NCBI RefSeq assembly: GCF_029931775.1
Contig: NC_079324.1
Coordinates: 62,379,268-62,443,267, forward strand
Source of the DNA: Euleptes europaea
Taxonomy: Eukaryota; Chordata; Lepidosauria; Squamata; Sphaerodactylidae
Reading direction: 5' to 3'
Length of the DNA: 64,000 nucleotides
The position numbers were made by a program, and so were the translations under genes. Below the pieces are notes generated by a model. It worked only from the letters and a program-made list of their open reading frames with translations, was not told where the DNA came from and did no database searches. Positions 43,701 to 55,700 of the stretch are shown here, in pieces (the first letter of the stretch is position 1; each line of letters opens with the position of its first letter).

Positions 43701-46700
43701 TCTTCCTTTGTTCAGGCCAATTTATTTCAGTTCCAGTCCGGTGACCGTAGGACACAAATAAAACATCAGAGATCTTAGAACATAAGCACAATGCCTTCTT
43801 ACATAGACTTGACCATTTTTAATAACACTCTCGATCTCATCAGATCTTGGAAGCTAAGCAGGGTCCGCACTGTTTAGTATTTGGATGGAAGGCCACCAAG
43901 GAAGTCCGAGGGTCGCTACGTAGAGGCAGGGAATAGCAAACCACCTTTGTGTGTCTCTTGCCCTGAAAGCACTTCGAGGTTGTCCTAAGTCACCTGCAAC
44001 TCGACAGCATTTTCCACCAACAACTGCAATAGATAAGCATGCTGTCACTGATATTAAAACCTTTTCATTTGTATCAAAAAACAAATCTGAAACCACAAAT
44101 TTGAATGACCTGCCAGAAAGTTTAGAAACCCAGGGCACCAGCAAATTAAATCAAAGTGCAGATAAAGGCTGCATAATAATAATGCTTGTGAAACAGACTC
44201 TAAAACATTACTCCCACAAAGGCATACCCTTTCCGATGGAGGTTTCACCTTCGTTGAGTTTTAAGAGCAGGATGTAAGGCAGAACATTTGCTGTTGGGCG
44301 TCTTGATGAAAGCATCGGGGGCTTTGCTCTAATCCTCTTGTGTCGCCCCAGCATCCTCGGCACCCCCTTCTACCTCATGGACTACTGCACCGGCCGGATC
44401 TTCAAGGACCCCTCCCTTCTGGGACTCGAGCCCAGCCAGCGGGGGGAGATTTATGCTGCCATGAACAGAGTCCTCTGTCAGATCCACAGTGTAGACATCA
44501 GAGCAGTCGGCCTGGAGGATTACGGACGGCAAGGTGCGTACCTGCCCTAGGAGCAGGACAGAAGTTTGACTGAGTTAAAGAAAGAAAACATACTGCGTGG
44601 CTGCTCTCACTTTCTAGCCTGGCCTGGAAATGAAAGCTGTTTTGCATGCATGGTTTTAGGCAGGTTGCTAAGACAAGGAAAAAGAAGGGCATATTTTCTT
44701 GCATGCAGGCCTCCCACAACCTGGCCTGGCCCTGCCCCAGCCTTGAAGGGGACAAGCAGGCAGGAACTCCCCAGGAGCCACCAGGGCTGATATGGAGCTC
44801 TAACTTGACGCCAGATCACACCAGCAGCAGACCAGGTGGTTCTGGGGCTGCAGGTGGAGAATGCTTGCCCACAAGGGGGAAATGGTGTCTCCCTGCATAT
44901 TGGGCAGAGGGGGGTCTCTCTGATTGGTTGATTTAGCACCATCAAAGTATCCAATGCTTAACAGAGTACATGACGGAGGGTCACTGTCCTAAGGAGCTTA
45001 CAATCTAGAATCTGACGCAATAGCATCAAAGGGGGGTGGGCATGGATAAATAGGGGAAGGGTCTGGCTTCTGTTCAGTTATGCATATGTATGCTTTGTTT
45101 CAACAGGGAATGGGGACCAGAGGGCCATGCCAAAAGCTTCAGAGGCTTCAAAGAAGGGTTGGTCATGCCCCCAGGAAGGTGTTCTGGGCGGCAGCTCCAG
45201 GCATCAGGGGCAGCAAGGGAGGAAGGGCAGAGCGGTTGGAGGGAGCGGGAGACCTTGGGAGGGCTGAGTGATGAAGCTGGAGGAGTAAAGGTCATGGCCA
45301 GAGGTGCTGTAAGGACAGACCAGGACTGTTCTCCCTGACATCCAGCTTTCTGTGCACTGGTGGTGGTGGGGAACATAGAGGCAGAGCCAGTGTCAGCATA
45401 CCCTGAGGTGGGGCAGCCGCCATGGCCTCTGGTGGGGCCCCCTGCTGCTGACTCCCCTCCTCACGCATCTCCTCTGAGGCCGGGGCTCACACCCTGCCAC
45501 TGCCTAGTGCTGCCAGAGAAGGGCATGTGGGTGGTGCGCGAATCATCATATTCCTGGTGGCTGCAGCAGTGGCATTCCTATTACCCAGCAGGCAGGCAGT
45601 GTGGGCAGCTGTGACTGTGGGTGGTGGGAGAGCTTGTGAGTGGGCAGAGGAAGGACGCACAGGTGGGTGGGGGCCCATGGGTGCATGAGGGGGTAAGAAG
45701 GGGGACCTAGCAGTGGGCATGGGGGGGGGGGCTGCGCACTGTCTGCCCAGGGTTCCCCAAAACCTGGAACTGGCACCATGGAGGAGCATTCTGTTAGGCA
45801 AATGTCCCCCGCCCCACATACACTCACACAGCCTGAGTTGGTACAGTCCAGGAACCACTTTACTGCCGTATCTGTTATGTGTATGATTGAGGCTTTCTTC
45901 CTGACACAAGTGTTTTGTGTTCAGTGGGGCAATGGACCCTCTTCTATCTTGGCTTCCCTTTGTAGTAACTTTTTAAAGAACTGTTGCGGAGAACAACGAT
46001 GCACACTAAACTTTTAATCCCCTCCACGTTCCAGGCAACTATATTCAGCGGCAAGTCCAGACCTGGAGCAAACAGTACCGCGCCACAGAGACCCAAACGA
46101 TCCCAGCCATGGAGAGGCTCATGGCCTGGCTCCCCTCCCACTTGCCGGCCAGCCAGCGGCTCTCTGTCGTGCACGGAGATTTCAGGTGATGGCCGGCAGC
46201 TTCCTTGCAAAGGCTGCCAGTGTCCCTTCAACAGAGAGGGGCAATTTCTCAGGTCTGGACGTAGGGATGTTTTTCACTGTGCAGTTTGTACCCTTCTTAC
46301 TGACTGGGAATGGGGCATCAGTGTCTTAACAGCAGCTTTTCTCAGAAAAACGCTCAGCAGTCAGGGACAGGTGGGGCTGGGAAGTTCTGTGAAGGGGCCG
46401 GGGATCTAAGTCCCCTCCTCGAACTGCAGTTCTTGAGTGGCAGCTAGTTTCAAAGGGGTGTAAATGTGCTGGGTCGATACGCCTGCCTGCCTTGCCTGTA
46501 TCTGCTGGGATTTCTCTTAACTGCCTTGCCTTTCCTCGGCAGGCTGGACAACCTGGTCTTCCACCCAGACCTTCCAGAGGTTGTCTCTGTCCTGGACTGG
46601 GAACTCTCCACCTTGGGCGACCCCCTTTCTGATGTGGCCTATAACTGCCTGGTGTATTATTTGCCATCTCACGGTAGCGTCCTAAAAGGTACAAGAGCAT

Positions 46701-49700
46701 GAGAGAAAGTGCCTGTGCATGGCTCTGTTCAGAGAAAACACAGCTGGGTTTGGGGGGGGGGGTTGTTCTGAAGCCACTGGGTATTGGGAACTTCAGTGAA
46801 GATGACGAACTGGACAAAATTGCCCCCGCTTCTCTCTTGCGGCAACCAAAGGCCTTGGTAGAGCAGGTGTCCTGCCAGTGCAAGAGCCAAAAGGGAACAC
46901 AATTTCCTTGATTCTCCCTTCTTGCTGCAGCCCACTGAACCTGCTGACCCTTGAGAGCCACTGTGGTATAGTGGTTAAAAGTGGTGGTTTGGAGAGGTGG
47001 ACTCTGATCTGGAGAACCAGGTTTTATTCCCCACTCCTCCACATGAGTGGCAGATGCTAACCTGGTGTAGGTTGGTTTCCCCACTCCTACACATGAAGCC
47101 AGCTGGGGGACCTTGGGCTAGTCACCATTCTCTCAAAACTCTCTCAGCCCCACCTACCTCACAGGGAGTTTGTTGTGGGGAGAGGAAGGGAAGGTGATTG
47201 TAAGCCAGTTTGATTCTCCCTTAAGTGGTAAAGAAAGTCAGCATATAAAAACCTGTGTTCATGGGAGCCCATGACCCCCAGCAATGCCTCTCCAGGGGTG
47301 GCAGAGGGCTGCTGTGGGGAGAGGAAGGCAGCCAAAGATCTCCCACCACAAGCCCCTTTGATTCACACAAAATAGGATCCAGTTGGATGGTTGTCTGTGC
47401 AGCCACACGGCTTGGAGGAACCAGCTTTGTCTCTCCCCCATGCAGGTCTGAGTGACTGTGATCTGAGCCTGCTGGGAATCCCCTCGCCAGAGGAATACTT
47501 CCTGCTGTATTGCGACCACATGGGCATTCCTCCCATCAAGAACTGGAACTTCTATATGGCCTTTTCCTTTTTCCGAGTGGCGGCCATCCTACAAGGGGTG
47601 TACAAGCGCTCGCTCACAGGTGAGAGGAGGGAATGGGGTAGGCCTGTCCCCAGGGCCCACCCCAGGCGTTCAGAGGCCTTCAAGTAACTTCATCTAAGAG
47701 GGCCACATAGCTGCAGGGCCGGTTCTTTGGCTGAGCCGCCCAAGCAGGTCCTTGGGTGGCACAGCGAGGAGGAGGCCGATGCACTGCAGGAACTCAGCTG
47801 ACTCCCCAGCCTTCGTGAGCATTGGAAGAGAGTGACATTCCCGCCAGGGATTGCACCACCACTGGAGCCAAGCCCCTGCTGTGTTGCCCCTAGGCTCAGG
47901 CTGGACTGGGCCAGTAGTGGCACAGGCCTAGGAAGGTATGGGTATATGTTGCTCAGGGCAACACAGTGCCTTGAACTAGCCCTGCAGAAAGGGGTGGGAG
48001 TAGGGGAGGCGTGGCTGGTGGGGAGCAAAGGAAGAGAATTTGACCCTGGTGGTCCCTTTCGATTCTATGAGAATACCCAGAAACCTTTGCACCAGCACAG
48101 GGGATTCTGGGGAGCCAGTTGGGAGAAAAGGACCGGCACACGATGCCTCGGACCAAGCCAGGGCCCCATTGACCAAACCGTTCACTGCAGGGGCTCTCCG
48201 GGGGTCGGACTTAACTGATCTGGGACCAAACAAGAAGCAATAACACAGCATATAATTATCAGTTACTACTGCTACTAATGAACATTTTCAACTATTATTT
48301 TATGCCACTTGGACTGTATGTGTTTTATGTGCTATTTTTCTTTTACTGTCACTTGTGCTACCTTTGTTGTGTTGTGGGATTAACTGAGGCCTGTTGCTAA
48401 TGCTTATGAAGAGCAAAGTGTGAACGCCTGGGGGCAGTGATGGACAGAAACGGATGCTCCATGTTCAGAGTATACCTCTGCCAGTCATATCAGGAGCAAT
48501 CAACGGAGCAACTTGTCTAAAGCCTGGCTGAGTTACGAAACTCCCTGGCAGATGCAGGGGGAGGTCAGAGGCAGAGCACTGTGTCAAACAGGGCCCATGG
48601 CCTCGATCTCTGGTGGTGGTGTCAAGAGACTTTCAGAAGTGGTTGGCCATTGTCTGCCTCTGTGTAGCAACCCTGGTCTTCTTTGGTGGTCTCCCAGGGC
48701 TGACCTGCTTAACCTCTGAGACTGGATAAGATTGGGCGAGCCTGAGCCATCCAGGTCAGGGTAGAGGGGGCTCTATGCCACAAAAAAGTGTGCTGAAATA
48801 GAAGCCTTTCAAGTGTAACGAGGCTCCTGTCCCTCTTTGAGAGCCAACATGGTGTAGTGGTTAAGAGCAGTGGTTTTGGGTGGTGCACTCTGATCTGGAG
48901 AACCGGGTTTGATTCCCCACTCCTCCACGAGTGGTGGACACTAATCTGGAGAACCAGGTTTGATTCCCTGCTCCTCCACATGAAGCCAGCTGGGTGACCT
49001 TGGGCTAGTCACACCCTCTCAGCCGCACCTACCTCACAGGGCATCTGTTGTGGGGAGGGGAAGGGAAGGTGATTGTAAGCCAGTTTGATTCTTCCTTAAG
49101 TGGTAGAGAAAGTCGGCATATAAAAACCAACTCTTCTTTTTCTTCTTTGCTGCAGCAGATGAGCCTAGCTTCTCCCCCCTCCCCCAAAATTATTATCATG
49201 TCAAAGTACATCAGTTGGCAAATGGGGTTTCTGAATGTCTGCTGTTCATTCCACGCAGGTCAGGCCAGCTCTGCAACAGCTGAAAGTAGCGGGCAGCAGG
49301 CAGAGGCGATGGCCAACCTGGCCTGGGATTTTGCCACCATAGAAGGCTTCCGGGTCTTCAAAGGGCTTTCAACCCCCAGACCGCCAAGCAAGCCCTTCAG
49401 CACTCAGGCCATCCCCAGCCCCGCCCCGAGGAGGAGCTATGCCACAGGGCCACACTCCGGGTTGGCTCCAGCATCCCAGTCTCACCTGATCATCTCTCCA
49501 GAAGGCCTGCCTTGCCGAATTCAAGAGCTGTATCGCAAGCTGGAGAGATTCATGGCCGCCCATGTTTATCCGGCAGAGCAGGTCCTGCGAGACCATCAGG
49601 CTGCCCCGAGCAGGTGGACTCCGCATCCCCTCACAGAGGAGCTCAAGGCAAGCGGCATCCCGGCCACAGAAAGAAACAAAAAGCGCCCTCAGTGTTCCAG

Positions 49701-52700
49701 AGGCTGCTTTAAAGCTGGCAGGGTTTGGTTGTCCGCTTGTCTGCTGGCTAAGTTTTGTTGTAAGGCTGCTGCCAATTGTGAAATTGGTTTTATAATTTGT
49801 GGAAAGTTTAAAAATATTTTTATGTTGAAAGTGGCTTCTCAGGAAGTCCCTGGAGAGCTGCTGCCAGTCAGAGGAGACGACACTGGCCTTGATAGACCAA
49901 GCAGGTCTGACTCAGGAGAGAGCATCTTCATGGGTGTTCATGCAGATAGAGCAGAGCCAGAGCGGTGTAGTGGTTAAGAGCGGTGGTTTGGAGCGGTGGA
50001 CACTAATCTGGAGAACCGGGTTTGATTTTCCCCCTCCTCCACATGAAGCCAGCTGGGTGATCTTGGGTTAGTCACTGCTCTCTTAGAGCTCTCTCAGCCC
50101 CACCGACCTCACAGGGTGTCTGTTGTAGGGAGGGGAAGGCTGTTGTAAGCCGGTTTGATTCTTTCCTTATGTGGTAGAAAAAGTCAGCATATAAAAAACA
50201 ACTCTTTCCCTCCTCCTCCTCCTCCTCCTCCTCCTCCAATGCTTCAACAGTAGCAACTGAGAGACCAACAAGATTTTCAGGGCATGAGCTTTCCAGAGTC
50301 AAAGCTCCCTTCGTCAGATACATGAGGTTCTACCACAGACTGACACAGCTTTCTACATATCTACCTGTTCTCTCCCTCCAGGACAGGGCAAAGTCTGAGG
50401 GCCTCTGGAACCTTTTCCTACCAGTGGAGAGTGACCCGGCCATGAAATATGGAGCAGGCCTGACAAATGTGGAGTACGCCCACTTGTGCGAACTGATGGG
50501 GACTTCACTCTATGCACCCGAGGTACCCATGGCATAGGCTCTGCCCAGCTGTGCTGTGGGAAGCCAGACAGGCGTGGGGTGGGAAAGGAGCTCAGGAGCA
50601 TATTTGGGAGCTCCCTCTGACCTTCGGTCCCTACAGAGAGATCTGGGAGGGTCCCTGGCCTGCCTTCCTCTTTCTCTCCTCTTCCTCTAGAGAGATCTCA
50701 TCCAAACACACATGCCAGTTTTCTGCAGGGTCTCCCTTTTCCGGCTAGTGCCCGCCAAGCACAGTGGCCAGTGTTTGGCTTCTGTCTCCTTCCTGCAGAT
50801 ATTCAACTGCTCTGCCCCAGACACGGGCAACATGGAGGTGCTGCTGCGTTACGGCTCAGAAGCCCAGAAGGAGCGCTGGCTGCAGCCTCTGCTGGAGGGC
50901 AAGATCCGCTCCTGCTTTGCTATGACGGAGCCACAGGTCAGTGGCCCCTGCCTTCGTCTCCGCTTTCAAAGAGACGTACCAGCGAGGGAGTCTCCTCAGA
51001 TGAAGGCAGGACTGGTTTGCTACACGTGACTGAGAAATCCAACACGCTGTATTTAAACACTGCAAAGTTTTCGCCCGTCCTGAACGGCTGCATTGTGGGT
51101 GGGGAAATACAGATCTTCACAAGGCAGCCATTTCCTCCTCGCGCCACTGGAGGGCTTTTTTTAAAAGGCACTAGAATACCATTACATTGCTACACCCTTG
51201 TTAACAACAGTTGCAACACATTATCTGAATTCTCAGCTTACATTTTTTTTAAAGGAAGTCTCTATCCTTCTGCCTTGAAGAGATATAAGGGGAAAGGCAT
51301 ATTTTGGCAATGGAAGAAGCTAGAACTTTACTTTAAAAAAAAAAGAAAGCTGGGAATTCAGAGAACCTGTTACACATATTGTTAATGATGGTATGTTGAT
51401 AATAATGATGTTCTGGTGCTGATTTTTTAAACTGCAAAACCCCGAATGGCCCAGGGCACGGAGACTGGAGCAGGGAAACGGCAGGGAAACCTGCCATGTG
51501 GAAGCCCCGTTGCCACTGCACGTTATCTGCAGCTTCTCCTCCAAAGGGGAAACAACCCAAGCCCCCTCCCCATGTGAAAACCAGACTCTTTGCCCTGCGG
51601 GGTGAGCCTCACTTTCTCCTGCACAAGAGTTTTGGGTTGTTAATGTAACCCTTTCCAACCCCCCTCCCAACAGGCTGCAGGTAACAAGCAGGGGCCAAGA
51701 GCCACCCATGGGCATGTTGTCTAGACTTACATGAACGTAGGAAACTGCCTTGCAACAGGTGAGGCTCTGGGCTTATCTAGCTCCTCTGCCTGGCCGGGGC
51801 TCTCCGTAGACTCAAGCCAAGCAGGCTGTTTCTCACCCATCACTTCTTGAGAGTTTTCAACCAGAGATGCAGGGGCTGAACCAGAGACCTTCTGCGTGAA
51901 AAGCAGAATCCCTGGCTCCTCCCCAGCACGGGGGAGGGGGGGTGAAATCACGAGGGCCGAACTCCAAATCGAATCCTCTGTGACAGGGGCAGCATCAAGC
52001 ATTTTACAAAGATGCCATTTGTTTCCACTGTTGATTTCTGCTGCAAACCTACAGAATCTTTTCTCTCACCACCCCCACCCCTAGTCAGAAGTCTGTGTTG
52101 AATGCAGGGGGGTACCCTCAGCCCAGCCCCAATGTTCTATAAGTGCTCCACCTGCTCTGTTTCACTCTAAAATGAAGCATTTCTCTTAGGTTGCTTCCTC
52201 CGATGCCACCAACATCGAGGCTTCCATCACCAAGGGAGAAGGTGTCTATGTTCTGAATGGACGCAAGTGGTGGATTTCGGGTATGTTGCACCCCCGTTTC
52301 TTCCCACAGCAAACTGCTGAGACATGAAACAAAAGTGTGGTCGGTCACGGGTGAATCAGTGCCCTGAAGGGCTGATTAGCCTCCTGGCCCAGTGATTTGA
52401 GTTTCTCTTGTGGCTTGTAGGAAGCAAAGGCTTCTGGGAAGTCTTCTAGGTCTTCTGGGATGTCCTTGCTTCCTCTCCCATCTGCATGTAAAGTTAGGAT
52501 TTATTTTCATCCATGTGCATCACCTTGCGCCTAGCAACATTAAACTTCATTTGCAATGTTGTTGTCCACTCACCCAATTTAGAGAGATCCTGCTGTCTCT
52601 CTTGGCAGTCAGCTTTGGTTCTCACCGTCCTGAATAATCTGGTATCGCCTGCAAACTTGGCTATCGCACTGCTCTGCCCCAATTCTAGATAATTTATACA

Positions 52701-55700
52701 CAAATTAAATAGCACCAGTCCCAATACTGATGCTTGTGGGACTCCACTGCTCGCTTCCCTCCACTGAAAAAACTGCCCACTTATTCCTACTCTCTGCTTC
52801 CTATCGTTAATCAATTTTTCACCCATAACGGTTCCTGTCCTCTTATCCCATATCTGCTGAATTTACTCAGGAACCTGATGAGGAACTTCCTTAAAAGCCT
52901 TTTACAAGTCCATATATTGAAAACGTCTACTTCGAAAGGTTGGTGGGGCAGGACTTCCCTTTGCAGAAACCATGCTGATTTTCCTCAGGAGGCTTTCTTC
53001 CTTTGTGTGCTTGACTGTTCACATGGGACATTTGAGTCTGGCCACCGGGAAAGAATCCCTGGGAGTGCATACATTTCAGAACTGGCTGCATCTCCATCCC
53101 TTTGGAACATGGGCCTTGTGCATGTGTGATTTCTTTCTCTTTAACCAACCAGAAACTATCTGCAGTTGCCATTAAGCACCATGTGTGCCCATTAAGTAGG
53201 AACAGAGGGAGCCAGCCGTGCCAATCCCAAAACAGTCTCTCTCCTCGGCAGGCTCCCTGGATCCTCGTTGCCAGCTCTGCATCTTCATGGGCAAGACTGA
53301 CCCCACAGCCCCCAGGCACCAGCAGCAGTCAATGCTCCTTGTTCCTATGAACACTCCCGGGATTACCATCACTCGGCCACTCACCGTGTACGGCTTGGAC
53401 GATGCTCCAGGTGAGGCAAGATGGTTCTGCTCAGGGTGGTTTCCAAAGGCAGGACAACACATGCACGCCTCCTTTGAGAGCCAGCGTGATGTAGTGGTTA
53501 AGAGCGGGGGTTTGGAGCAGTGGAGTCCGGGTATGATTCCCCACTCCTCCACATGAACGGCGGACGCTAATCTGGTGAACTGGATTTGTTTCCTTGCTCC
53601 TACACATGAAGCCAGCTGGGTGACCTTGGGCTAGTCAAAGCTCTCTCAGCCCCACCTACCTCACAGGGTGTCTGTTGTGGGGAAGGTGATTGTAAGCCGG
53701 TTTAAGTCTCCCTTAAGTGGTAGAGAAAGTCGGCATATAAAAACCAACTCTTCTTCTACTTTGCCAGCTACGTATGCATACACAGCAATCTGAAACCCAC
53801 TTGCAGAACAGGGGGGAAAGTCCCGTATGCAGATAGTCTGGTAAAGCTCTCCTGTTTGTTCCAGTGCGGTGTGACTGTTCTGAAAGGTTGGTGCTGATGA
53901 TGCTAATTGCAATCATGGTTGATTTAAAAGATTCCAGCAAAGCCTCATGTCCGGTCTTGTCCCATCCCCCGTCAGTGGCCGAGGGGAGTCCAGCGCTTCC
54001 ATTCCATAGAGGACTAACATGTGAAAGAAGCACACTGTTCTGTGTCTTGTGTCCTTCCTCTTCCAGCTGGCCACGGGGAGATCATGTTTGAAAACGTTTG
54101 TGTTCCTCAAGAGAACATCTTGCTGGGACCTGGCCGAGGGTTCGAAATTGCTCAGGGGAGGCTGGGCCCAGGGAGGATACATCACTGCATGAGGCTAATC
54201 GGCCACGCGGAAAGAGCACTGTCTCTCATGAAGGAGCGGGTGAGTAGCACTGAGTCTCGGGTCAGGGGTCTCTTTCAGATGGGCTGCATTGCTGCTAGAG
54301 AAGTGAATTCCCCCTGCCATAGCGCACCATTATCTGGCACAGCGTTTCCTTGTGCTTCCTCTCCCTCACTCCCTGAGGGGTAGGATGTTTTATTCTTGTG
54401 CAACTGGGACTGTATCCTTTTATACATATCTAGAATTCATCAGCGTGGTGTAGTGATTAAGGTGTCGGACTAGGATCTGGGAAACCCAGGTTCAAGTCCC
54501 CACTCTGCCATGGAAACTTGCTGGGTGACTTTGGGCCAGTCACGTCACCTCAACCCTGGCAAGTATTTGGATGGGCGACCTCCAAGGAATACCAGGGTTG
54601 TGATGCAGAGGCAGGCAATGGCAAACTACCTCCCAACATCTCTTGCTTTGAAAACCCTACAGGGTCACCATAAGTCAGCTGTGACTTGATGGCAAAAAGA
54701 AAAAAGTGTTCCTCAAAATCCTCATTCAAGCCAGCTCCATTAAGCTCAGTGCCACAAGCACATCCACCTGATTAAATTTGTATCCAGTTCCTCATTCTGT
54801 CTCTGGTATGACCAAGGAACTGCACCCAGGTTAGAGCCATGCTCAGTTCTCAAATGCCTCCAGCTAGTTCTGTGGAACCAAGAAAATGGGCTACAATACA
54901 AGATATGGTTAAGAATGGGATGGGGGTAAAATATGTGCACAAAACACACGGGTGTTTTATGCAGAACTCACAGGGCCCTACCTCTGTTCCCTCCTCCTAT
55001 CCAATGGCAGGAACTTTGCTCATAAGGATATTTATTTATTTACTTACTTCTTGTCCGCATTTCTCATAGAGACTCAAGGCAGATTACAGAGCTATAAAAG
55101 ACAATGCGAAAAGCAGTATACCACATACACTGGACAATGCAATAAATCTGTATCACACAAATTAAAGATCAGTGGAACAGACAACAGTATACTACATCAC
55201 ATAAACTGGATTTCACAATTAAAGAACAAACAGGAGACCAGCGAGAAGTTGTGGGGGCATCTTATTTCCCCCTTCCTCACTATTTCTCTTTCCCTTCCTT
55301 AAAGACTCCCATAGCCCCTTCCCATTTCCTGGTTCCTTTTCTCCATTCCGCCTGCCAACCCACCTACCTTTATCTGTCCCCTGTATTCAGCTTACCTTCC
55401 TTCCCTGCAGCTGGCAGCCTCTATTTGGGAAAACTATGTCCCAGTTGCGTGGTGCTGGCTGCCGGGCCCAGCCCAGTTTTGTGGTGAGAAACCCACAAGG
55501 ATGAGCCTTGAAGTTACTCTGACGGATTCATGAGGCCAGATTGGCCAGGTCAAAAGAGGGAGCTCTCCTCCAGGCTAAGCAAAGATAGAAGAAAGTAGTT
55601 AAAGAAGCTTTATTTAATTTGGTGGGAATTTAACCCCCCAATGTATTTTTTTAAACATTTCAGATTTTTCTGCAAGCCTATTGGGGTCCCCTGAGTTTTC

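Noticed and set aside
46326-47084. 252-codon minus-strand open frame
   Set aside because: It is antisense to ACAD10 exon 10 and the adjacent SINE, and its sequence is the shadow of those features.
50771-51385. 204-codon plus-strand open frame over ACAD10 exon 14
   Set aside because: It reads exon 14 in the wrong frame and then intron; the true frame gives the conserved FAMTEP sequence.
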